The position numbers and the translations under genes were made by a program. From an uncultured Lachnospiraceae bacterium (GTDB lineage Bacteria; Bacillota; Clostridia; Lachnospirales; Lachnospiraceae), in NCBI GenBank assembly GCA_958446555.1, contig CAUCWU010000179.1:1-5664 (forward strand): DNA of 5,664 bases, given 5' to 3'. Below, piece after piece: positions 1-5,664 of the stretch; position 1 is the stretch's first letter, and each line of letters begins with the position of its first letter. The notes beneath the pieces are model-generated. The model worked only from the letters and a program-made list of their open reading frames with translations, did not search any database and had not been told where the DNA came from.

Positions 1-1894
1 ACTCTGCTTTCTGTCCAAGACAGGTGGTTGCTGCAAGTGTAAAGCCCTGATGACTTGCCCCCCAGATTGCCAGATGCTTTCCCTCTAACTCTTTCGAGAG
101 GGCTTCCATCTGCTTTCGGATGCTTGCTAAACTATCGCCGAGCGCGGTTAGCTCTGGTGTAAAATCTTTCCATGAGGAAACCTGCTTCACCGGTGTCTTT
201 GTCTTTTTCACCATCACAGAGAGCGTATCGCGGTTGATCATCTCCTTACTTTCTACCACAAAGCCATTCTGATTTAACAGATAGGTCAGTGAATCAAATG
301 TAAAATAAGCCAAATGATCGTGAATTAACTCATAGTAGGTGTTGTGATCGGTGATGTACTCGAAGCTTGGAACAGTAATGAGTCCAACTCCATCCTCTGT
401 CAAATTGTTGTACAGACAAGTCAACATCACATCTGGATGTGGCTGATGCTCTAGAAAATTAAAGGATAAAAATGCGTCAAATGGACCGCCAGAGATCTTT
501 GTATCCACGGTCTCTGTAAAACCATAGGATACGTTCAATCCATCCTCTTTTGCAATCTCTACAAGAGACTTGTCATGCTCAACGCCGTATCCTTCCACCG
601 GAAACTCTCTTAAGACACGCAAAAACTCTCCTCTGCCACAGCCAGCTTCCACAATCTTCTTTCCTTCTAGATGATAGCGATCAATAAATTCGCGGTACTG
701 GCGGCGACGAAGCTCCACCATTGTAGTGGAATAGCCACCTGCGCGGATGACATCGCGGTAATAAGGAACCGGCTCACAGTCAAACTGAATCAAGCCACAG
801 TTTTTGCACTGGCACAGAGGCAAGTGAATGCCTTTTTCATTTTTTACCTGTTCTTTGTCCGGCATATGCTGTGCCGCTGCCGGCATATTGTCAAATGCAA
901 GGATCGCCGTACCTTCTAGCGATGCCTTGCATGAAATGCATTTTCCCATGTTCTCCCTTTCTATCATCCCCCGGATTCCCTCTGCAAAAGGCACCCTCTG
1001 TTCAAACCCGATTGCTTCCTGTAGCTTTGTGATATCTGGATTGAGGGACGTGACGCCCTCCGCATTCGGCGGGCGCTTACCATACAGACACTCCCCTTTG
1101 CCACCGCACAGTGACCGGATCTCTTCTATATAATCTCGAAGTGGTCTTGTGTCTTCTCCGGCTACATTGTAGACACCGGCTGGCGCATCACCAACTAAAA
1201 GTGTCACTAGCGCACGAATCGCATCAGTGATATAGAGATAGTTCCACAGCTGTGTGCATGCACCTAGCTCCATTGTGCCGTCTTCTTTGAATGCGCGAAT
1301 ACAGCTCTCGACAAGTGACCACGGGTGGTCACCTGGACCGTAGACAGAGAAGACACGCGTGTGAATATAAGTAATTCCTAGCTCTTCTGCACGCTTTTTT
1401 GCGAGTTCTCCCACTTTTGCCTTGGCTTTTCCGTACTCGGAAAGTGGATGAAGCGCATCTGTCTCTTTCATCTGTGTATTTCTTACGCCGTACTCGGCCT
1501 GCGATCCACAAAATAGAAATCGCTTACAGCCAATCGCGGCTGCAACCTCTAGCGCATCTAGCGCATAGACGGCATTCATTGACTGAACATCAGTGAGGGT
1601 TCGATTGGCACTTCCTGAGCCATCCCAGCCAAGATGAAGCCAATAGTCGGCCTTTCCAATCTCGTGTGCCCACTTTTGTCCCAGTACGTTTGGTGTTTTT
1701 ACAAGCTTCTTTAAATTGGAAAGCTCGCACTCAGTAATCTCAAGCAGCTTGTCTTTTTCTTCATCCAAAACTAGATTTTTGCGTCCTGCCGAGTTTGGAC
1801 GAATCAGCGCACAAACCTCATAGCCCTGATCAATTAGTGATTTTACTGCATGACTTCCAAGAAAGCTTGTCGCTCCTGTCACAATTACACGCAT
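1..1894 (-). CDS. SDR sugar epimerase/reductase fused in frame to SAM-dependent sugar C-methyltransferase (3' end outside window)
   Basis: One open frame of 631 codons runs from the ATG at 1894 off the window without a stop. Residues 1-315 form an extended short-chain dehydrogenase: an N-terminal dinucleotide motif TGATSFLG (residues 6-13, with Ser10 where the second Gly is usual), the catalytic serine in GSQAEYG (Ser131), and Tyr154-x3-Lys158. Residues 316-631 are a sugar C-methyltransferase: zinc-binding cysteines Cys319/Cys322 and Cys363/Cys366, SAM motif EAGCGRGEF (416-424), acidic Glu439, the FLEH motif (Glu482), and the start of the C-terminal domain with IWGASHQG near the window edge. 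This architecture matches TcaB9/TylCIII-type C-methyltransferases. By context the SDR half may reduce a 4-C-acetyl sugar as YerF does, or epimerise a keto sugar; substrates are inferred. The start follows the preceding stop by one base and has a GGAGGA site. The two halves are normally separate proteins, and the fusion has almost no linker. Family assignment is firm; exact reactions are not. Confidence 0.85.
   Translation of the reverse strand, partial: MRVIVTGATSFLGSHAVKSLIDQGYEVCALIRPNSAGRKNLVLDEEKDKLLEITECELSNLKKLVKTPNVLGQKWAHEIGKADYWLHLGWDGSGSANRTLTDVQSMNAVYALDALEVAAAIGCKRFLFCGSQAEYGVRNTQMKETDALHPLSEYGKAKAKVGELAKKRAEELGITYIHTRVFSVYGPGDHPWSLVESCIRAFKEDGTMELGACTQLWNYLYITDAIRALVTLLVGDAPAGVYNVAGEDTRPLRDYIEEIRSLCGGKGECLYGKRPPNAEGVTSLNPDITKLQEAIGFEQRVPFAEGIRGMIERENMGKCISCKASLEGTAILAFDNMPAAAQHMPDKEQVKNEKGIHLPLCQCKNCGLIQFDCEPVPYYRDVIRAGGYSTTMVELRRRQYREFIDRYHLEGKKIVEAGCGRGEFLRVLREFPVEGYGVEHDKSLVEIAKEDGLNVSYGFTETVDTKISGGPFDAFLSFNFLEHQPHPDVMLTCLYNNLTEDGVGLITVPSFEYITDHNTYYELIHDHLAYFTFDSLTYLLNQNGFVVESKEMINRDTLSVMVKKTKTPVKQVSSWKDFTPELTALGDSLASIRKQMEALSKELEGKHLAIWGASHQGFTLAATTCLGQKAE
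947..960 (-). promoter_or_regulatory. Internal ribosome-binding-site-like sequence and ATG at the fusion junction
   Basis: Reading down the minus strand, the purine tract AAAGGGAG (960-953) is followed by AAC and then an in-frame ATG at 949-947. That ATG opens the methyltransferase half, whose zinc-finger cysteines begin three residues later, just where a stand-alone methyltransferase would start. The tract is a weaker Shine-Dalgarno match with shorter spacing than those of the other genes here, but it could allow internal initiation, giving a free methyltransferase alongside the fusion. Whether it is used is unknown. Confidence 0.4.
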
Positions 1895-1895
1895 C

Positions 1896-3746
1896 TCATT
1901 CCTCCGACCAGCGCATATTTTTCTTTAGCTCTTCCTCTGGAAGAAATGGTGCCAAATCCTCAAGCGGAGCGGAAACCATGCTGCCATCTGGCATCGGCTT
2001 GGATGCAGACTTTGGCTCAAACTTCTGCTCGGTATCAACCATAACCTCACAGATCACAGGTCCTTTGATTGCAAGCGCTTTTTCAATTTTCTCACCCAAT
2101 TCATCATTATTCTCGATGCGGATAAATGGGAAACCATACGCCGGTGCAAGCTTTGCCATATCCGGGAAGCTTAAATCACCGCTGTCCACTCCGATACCAA
2201 TCAGTGGTTTTCCAAAATAGTTATTCTGGGTCTGACGAATCGAATGATAACCACCGTTATTGATCAAAAAGATCTTGATCGGATACTGATGATGAATGAT
2301 TGTCTGAAGCTCCTGAAGATTCATCTGAATGCTGCCGTCTCCGGTCACACAAATGATATCCTGCTCTTTCGTTCCAGTTTCCTTGCAATAACGTTCATTT
2401 GCCACACAGGCACCAATTGCTGCCGGAAGATCATAGCCCATTGACGCAATTGCTGAGTTTGTGATAAAACGCTGCCCCTTCTTAATTACATAAGCATGTC
2501 CTCCGACTACACAGGCAGAACCATTTCCGACAACTGTAATCTGTCCCTCATTTAGACGGCGGCTCTCTTCCTTAATAAAAGCATAGACATTTGCAAGACC
2601 TTTTTGCTCATAATGCTTCTTCTGGACAACCGGATACTCCTTCTTCCAGTTTTCGCAAGCTGCTCTCCATTCATCGCCTTTAAATAACATTTCGCCTTCG
2701 GCAAGCTCGTGATCCAGTGCCTTTTCTAGCTTTTCAAGAAGCTCCTTTGCATCGGCCCACACTGGCATTTCCACATGAAGAGACGGTTTTTTTAGCTCCT
2801 CTGCATCAATATCGTTCATGATAACAAACGCATGCTTTGCCCAAGACGGCCAGTCATAGTTGACCTGACGAATGCTCAAGCGGCTTCCAATTGACAATAA
2901 AAGATCACTGTTTTGCACAGCAAAATTTCCAGCACGATCGCCCATATTTCCGGCACGGCCAGTATATAAAGGATTGTCATCTTCCATCAAATCCGTGCTG
3001 TTCCAGCCAGTCACAACTGGAATGCCTAACTTTTCGGTAACGCGCTTAAATACATCAAATGCACCAGCAATACGAATGCCATTTCCAGCATTGAAAACTG
3101 GGCGCTTTGCACTGCGAATCTTATTAAGAATAGCTGCCACCTGCTCATCGGTCACGCTTGGAATTTTGTTTGCCTCGTTTTCCTTTGGATCATATCCTAC
3201 TAGCTCATCAGTCTCAATCATTGCACCCTGAACATTTAACGGAATGTCCAACCAGCACGGACCTGGTCGACCGGTCTGTGCCAAGTAAAGTGCCTTCTCG
3301 ACTGCATAGCGAATGCGCTTTGGATCTATTACCATCTCACAATATTTTGTCATCGGTTCGACACTCTTACAGATATCATATTCCTGATCGCCAAATGCAC
3401 GAATGCCAAGTCCGGTGCTTCTAGCTGTCACGTCGTAGCGCACCTGACCAGAAACGATAAGCATTGGGATGGAATCCAGCCAACCACCAACTACGCCTGT
3501 GATTGCATTGGTTCCACCAGGACCAGTTGTCACACAGACAGCTGCAATGCGGTTATGAATTCTCGCATAGCTCTCTGCTGCAATTGCACAGGCCTGCTCA
3601 TGATGATTGTAGACACAGTGCAGTCCCGGCTCATGGCCAAGTCCATCGTCAAGATGCATCGCACCGCCTCCAGTAATCATAAATACATCGGTAATGCCAT
3701 TTTCAACTAACAGCTTTGCAATATAATTGGATACCTTCATTTTCAT
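1896..3746 (-). CDS. Thiamine-diphosphate-dependent, acetolactate-synthase-like enzyme; probable sugar two-carbon transferase (YerE-like)
   Basis: The 616-residue product has the three-domain fold of the acetolactate synthase/pyruvate decarboxylase family. The N-terminal pyrimidine-binding domain carries the cofactor-activating glutamate (Glu50 in NHHEQA) and the GPGGTNA motif (75-81). A central domain, about 200-335, resembles the FAD/nucleotide-type domain of acetolactate synthase. The C-terminal pyrophosphate domain has the metal-binding motif starting GDG (469-471) and ending in Asn496-Asn497. Family members decarboxylate a 2-keto acid and transfer the resulting acyl anion. Lying between rfbH and a sugar SDR, it most likely acts on a CDP-4-keto-3,6-dideoxy sugar, adding a two-carbon branch at C-4 as Yersinia YerE does. 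No acetolactate synthase regulatory subunit or branched-chain amino acid gene is nearby. The first ATG (3746) is preferred over the one two codons later because of its GGAGGG site. Family certain; substrate inferred from context. Confidence 0.85.
   Translation of the reverse strand: MKMKVSNYIAKLLVENGITDVFMITGGGAMHLDDGLGHEPGLHCVYNHHEQACAIAAESYARIHNRIAAVCVTTGPGGTNAITGVVGGWLDSIPMLIVSGQVRYDVTARSTGLGIRAFGDQEYDICKSVEPMTKYCEMVIDPKRIRYAVEKALYLAQTGRPGPCWLDIPLNVQGAMIETDELVGYDPKENEANKIPSVTDEQVAAILNKIRSAKRPVFNAGNGIRIAGAFDVFKRVTEKLGIPVVTGWNSTDLMEDDNPLYTGRAGNMGDRAGNFAVQNSDLLLSIGSRLSIRQVNYDWPSWAKHAFVIMNDIDAEELKKPSLHVEMPVWADAKELLEKLEKALDHELAEGEMLFKGDEWRAACENWKKEYPVVQKKHYEQKGLANVYAFIKEESRRLNEGQITVVGNGSACVVGGHAYVIKKGQRFITNSAIASMGYDLPAAIGACVANERYCKETGTKEQDIICVTGDGSIQMNLQELQTIIHHQYPIKIFLINNGGYHSIRQTQNNYFGKPLIGIGVDSGDLSFPDMAKLAPAYGFPFIRIENNDELGEKIEKALAIKGPVICEVMVDTEQKFEPKSASKPMPDGSMVSAPLEDLAPFLPEEELKKNMRWSEE
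1900..1905 (-). promoter_or_regulatory. Ribosome binding site of the SDR-methyltransferase gene
   Basis: GGAGGA lies five bases before the ATG at 1894 and is made from the last two glutamate codons of the ThDP enzyme. The arrangement GAA-TGA-G-ATG leaves only one base between stop and start, which suggests translational coupling. Confidence 0.75.
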
Positions 3747-3751
3747 AGCGC

Positions 3752-5089
3752 TCAGCCCTCCAATGCTTCGTGAATAACCTTTGCCATATATTCAATCTTT
3801 TCATCCGTCATACCCGGATAAACGCCAACCCAGAAGGTGGATGTCATGATGCGGTCAGTCTGTGTCAGATCACCAACCACACGGTATGCATCGGTTCCTC
3901 TGATTGCATCAAAGCACGGATGTTTGATCAGATTTCCAGAAAACAGCATACGAGTCTGTACGCCGTGAGATTCAATATAGTTCACCACCTTGGTACGATC
4001 CACACCATCCTTGCAGGTCATAAGGAAACCAAACCAGCTTGGATTGGAGTGTGCAACTGCCTCCGGCAAAATCAGCTTGTCAGTGCAATCAGAAAGAAGC
4101 TCTTTTAGGTATGCAAAGTTATGGCGTCTCTTCTCTACAAAGGACGGGAACTTCTTCAACTGTGCACAGCCAACTGCTGCCTGCATATCAGTTGCCTTTA
4201 AATTATAGCCAAAATGGGAATAGACATATTTGTGATCATATCCAACTGGAAGCTGTCCATACTGTTTGTCAAAACGATGTCCACAGAAATTGTCGCGTCC
4301 TGGTGGGCAGATACAATCGCGTCCCCAATCGCGGAAGGAGCGAACAATGCGGTGAAGCAGCGGGTTATCGGTATAGACAGCACCGCCCTCTCCCATCGTC
4401 ATATGATGTGGCGGATAAAAGCTAGAGGTTCCAATATCACCGATGGTTCCAGTCAACTTCTCTTTTCCGTCAATCTCATAGACAGAACCAAGTGCATCAC
4501 AGTTATCCTCAACAAGCCACAGACCATGGCGGTCACAAAATGCCTTTACAGCAGCCAAATCAAACGGATTTCCCAGCGTATGGGCAATCATCACTGCCTT
4601 TGTCTTTTCCGACAGTGCATCCTCTAACTTTGTCACATCAATATTGTACTGTGGAATTGTCACATCGACAAATACTGGAACAGCGCCGTACTGAATCACC
4701 GGTGTTACTGTTGTCGGGAAACCTGCTGCCACTGTGATCACCTCATCGCCTCTTTTGATCTGGCGATCACCCAAAAGTGGGGAGGTCAGTGCCATAAAGG
4801 CAATCAGATTTGCAGAGGAACCAGAGTTGACCAGTGAACAAAAGCGCACACCCAGATACTTTGAAAATTCGCGCTCAAACTCGTCTGTATAGCGTCCTGC
4901 TGTCAGCCAAAATTCCAGTGAACTATCTACTAGATTCACCATTTCCTCGCTGTCATAGACACGGGATGCATACGGGATGCGATCTCCCTCTTTAAATTCT
5001 TTCTTTGTATTATGATATTTATCGCAATAAGCAGCAACCTGTTTTAGAATTTCTTCTCTTGCCTGCTGTTCATTCATATTCTCAAACAT
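3752..5089 (-). CDS. rfbH: CDP-4-keto-6-deoxy-D-glucose 3-dehydrase (E1)
   Basis: The 445-residue protein belongs to the DegT/DnrJ/EryC1 aminotransferase fold but has the hallmarks of E1 (RfbH, also DdhC/AscC), which removes the C-3 hydroxyl of CDP-4-keto-6-deoxyglucose using PMP and a [2Fe-2S] cluster. The PLP lysine is replaced by histidine (His228 in FYPPHHMTMGEGG). The cluster ligands correspond to Cys197, Cys259, Cys261 and Cys269, in the pattern C-x61-C-x1-C-x7-C. Also visible are the cofactor phosphate motif SGSSAN and Asp195 in VEDNCDA. Length is close to the usual ~437 residues. The start at 5089 (MFENMNEQQ) follows a GAGGAG site; an upstream start at 5212 in the same frame would overlap rfbG and add residues unlike the family. 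The enzyme normally works with a separate ferredoxin-type reductase (E3), which is not in the window. The rfbG stop lies two bases upstream, so the genes are probably coupled. Confidence 0.95.
   Translation of the reverse strand: MFENMNEQQAREEILKQVAAYCDKYHNTKKEFKEGDRIPYASRVYDSEEMVNLVDSSLEFWLTAGRYTDEFEREFSKYLGVRFCSLVNSGSSANLIAFMALTSPLLGDRQIKRGDEVITVAAGFPTTVTPVIQYGAVPVFVDVTIPQYNIDVTKLEDALSEKTKAVMIAHTLGNPFDLAAVKAFCDRHGLWLVEDNCDALGSVYEIDGKEKLTGTIGDIGTSSFYPPHHMTMGEGGAVYTDNPLLHRIVRSFRDWGRDCICPPGRDNFCGHRFDKQYGQLPVGYDHKYVYSHFGYNLKATDMQAAVGCAQLKKFPSFVEKRRHNFAYLKELLSDCTDKLILPEAVAHSNPSWFGFLMTCKDGVDRTKVVNYIESHGVQTRMLFSGNLIKHPCFDAIRGTDAYRVVGDLTQTDRIMTSTFWVGVYPGMTDEKIEYMAKVIHEALEG
3756..3761 (-). promoter_or_regulatory. 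Ribosome binding site of the ThDP enzyme gene
   Basis: GGAGGG, within the final codons of rfbH, lies nine bases before the ATG at 3746. The alternative in-frame ATG at 3740 would be fifteen bases away, so the site supports the first. Confidence 0.7.
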
Positions 5090-5091
5090 TC

Positions 5092-5664
5092 CTACTCCTC
5101 TCCGTCTGCCAAAAAGCTTCTGATCTGCTCTCTCATGCAGGCATTCATCTTGTCGGCAAGCTCTTTTGGCTCTGCCTGATGGGTCACCAAAAGACTGTAT
5201 AGCTGATACCACTCGACACTCTTTGCAACTGCCGTCTCAATATTCCAGGTTGGTCTCCAACCGAAGACTCTCTTGACGCGTGAGCAGTCTAATTTCAAAA
5301 AGCCTGCCTCGTGAGGGCCGCCGTCACTTTTATTCTCCCACTGCATACCTCTGCCCCAGCTCTTACAAAACAGAGTGGTCAGTGTTCCGGTATCAACACA
5401 GTCTGAGTCGTCTGGTCCGACATTGTAGTAGCCGCGAAGTGACGCATCCTCCCACTGTTTTTTTACAATTGTCAAATATAAAAACAGTGGCTCTAACACA
5501 TGCTGATACGGACGAATCGAGTATGGATTTCGAACCGTCACTGGCTGCTTAATCACTGCACTTCGATAGCAATCCGGAATGATACGGTCAGCTGCAAAAT
5601 CACCGCCACCGATCACATTACCTGCTCTTGCCGTGGATACTGCTGTATCACTGTCCGCAAAAAA
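5092..5664 (-). CDS. rfbG: CDP-glucose 4,6-dehydratase, C-terminal half (5' end outside window)
   Basis: This is the last 190 codons of an extended SDR nucleotide-sugar dehydratase; the family is about 355-360 residues, so the Rossmann nucleotide-binding part and the YxxxK active site lie beyond the window. The visible part begins just before ARAGNVIGGGDF, typical of RfbG, and continues with IIPD, the RNPYSIRPYQHVLEPLFLYL substrate-binding segment, YNVGPDD (commonly WNFGP) and LKLDCSRVKRVFGWRP. These distinguish it from the dTDP-glucose dehydratase RmlB. The enzyme converts CDP-D-glucose to CDP-4-keto-6-deoxy-D-glucose, the substrate of the RfbH encoded next. Its TAG stop is two bases before the rfbH start. 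A cytidylyltransferase (rfbF) would be expected upstream, outside the window. Confidence 0.93.
   Translation of the reverse strand, partial: FFADSDTAVSTARAGNVIGGGDFAADRIIPDCYRSAVIKQPVTVRNPYSIRPYQHVLEPLFLYLTIVKKQWEDASLRGYYNVGPDDSDCVDTGTLTTLFCKSWGRGMQWENKSDGGPHEAGFLKLDCSRVKRVFGWRPTWNIETAVAKSVEWYQLYSLLVTHQAEPKELADKMNACMREQIRSFLADGEE
5095..5100 (-). promoter_or_regulatory. Ribosome binding site of rfbH
   Basis: GAGGAG encodes the last two glutamates of RfbG, followed by the TAG stop, GA and the ATG at 5089, a spacing of five bases. It decides the rfbH start in favour of 5089 over the longer frame beginning at 5212. Confidence 0.75.

Noticed and set aside
671..1133. Two overlapping plus-strand open frames opposite the methyltransferase and SDR
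   Set aside because: They lie antisense to clear domain motifs and show no ribosome binding site or recognisable domain.
1329..1511. Minus-strand 60-codon open frame inside the SDR
   Set aside because: Arg/Lys-rich out-of-frame reading of the conserved YxxxK region, with no independent support.
1795..2220. Plus-strand 141-codon open frame
   Set aside because: It is antisense to the ThDP gene and the SDR start, is low-complexity and serine-rich, and has no recognisable family: a shadow of real coding sequence.
1896..3746. Housekeeping acetolactate synthase (ilvB) for branched-chain amino acids
   Set aside because: The fold fits, but tight coupling to rfbH and a sugar SDR, with no ilvN or other ilv genes, favours a sugar-pathway role.
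4039..4737. Several plus-strand open frames opposite rfbH
   Set aside because: They overlap each other in different frames, antisense to conserved E1 motifs; they are by-products of codon bias.
5090..5212. Upstream extension of rfbH to a start at 5212
   Set aside because: It overlaps the well-supported C-terminus of rfbG in another frame, adds 41 residues unlike E1 enzymes, and lacks the GAGGAG site that precedes the ATG at 5089.
1..5664. Promoters, terminators, repeats or CRISPR
   Set aside because: Gaps between genes are at most five bases and I saw no credible hairpin-plus-U-tract, repeat array or -35/-10 pair outside coding sequence.

Overview
All genes lie on the minus strand, so the locus reads from position 5664 down to 1. 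It is part of a cluster making a CDP-linked deoxysugar for a surface polysaccharide (O-antigen-like, capsule or cell-wall glycan). Low-to-moderate GC, strong GGAGG ribosome binding sites and very tight gene packing suggest a Gram-positive anaerobe of the Clostridia, perhaps a Lachnospiraceae member. That assignment is inference from sequence style only.

Layout in transcription order: (1) 5664-5092, the C-terminal half of CDP-glucose 4,6-dehydratase (rfbG/ddhB), cut by the window edge. (2) 5089-3752, a complete CDP-4-keto-6-deoxyglucose 3-dehydrase (rfbH/ddhC), with the His-for-Lys replacement and the four cluster cysteines of this unusual PMP/[2Fe-2S] enzyme. (3) 3746-1896, a complete thiamine-diphosphate enzyme of the acetolactate-synthase fold, best read by context as a YerE-like two-carbon transferase. 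(4) 1894 to beyond position 1, one uninterrupted reading frame carrying an SDR sugar epimerase/reductase (residues 1-315) followed directly by a zinc-finger SAM-dependent sugar C-methyltransferase (residue 316 onward, C-terminus outside the window). Gaps between genes are 1-5 bases and each ribosome binding site lies inside the end of the preceding gene. There is no promoter, terminator, RNA gene, mobile element, repeat or CRISPR array that I can support, and no gene-free stretch over 300 bases.

Taken together, RfbG and RfbH would turn CDP-glucose into a CDP-4-keto-3,6-dideoxy sugar. The ThDP enzyme could add a two-carbon unit from pyruvate at C-4, as in yersiniose synthesis, and the SDR could reduce the resulting ketone. 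The C-methyltransferase adds a possible second carbon branch. The main surprise is the in-frame SDR-methyltransferase fusion: the junction keeps a ribosome-binding-site-like sequence and an internal ATG, and one-base changes nearby would separate the two genes. It may be a true bifunctional enzyme, a recent fusion, or the result of an indel or sequencing error.
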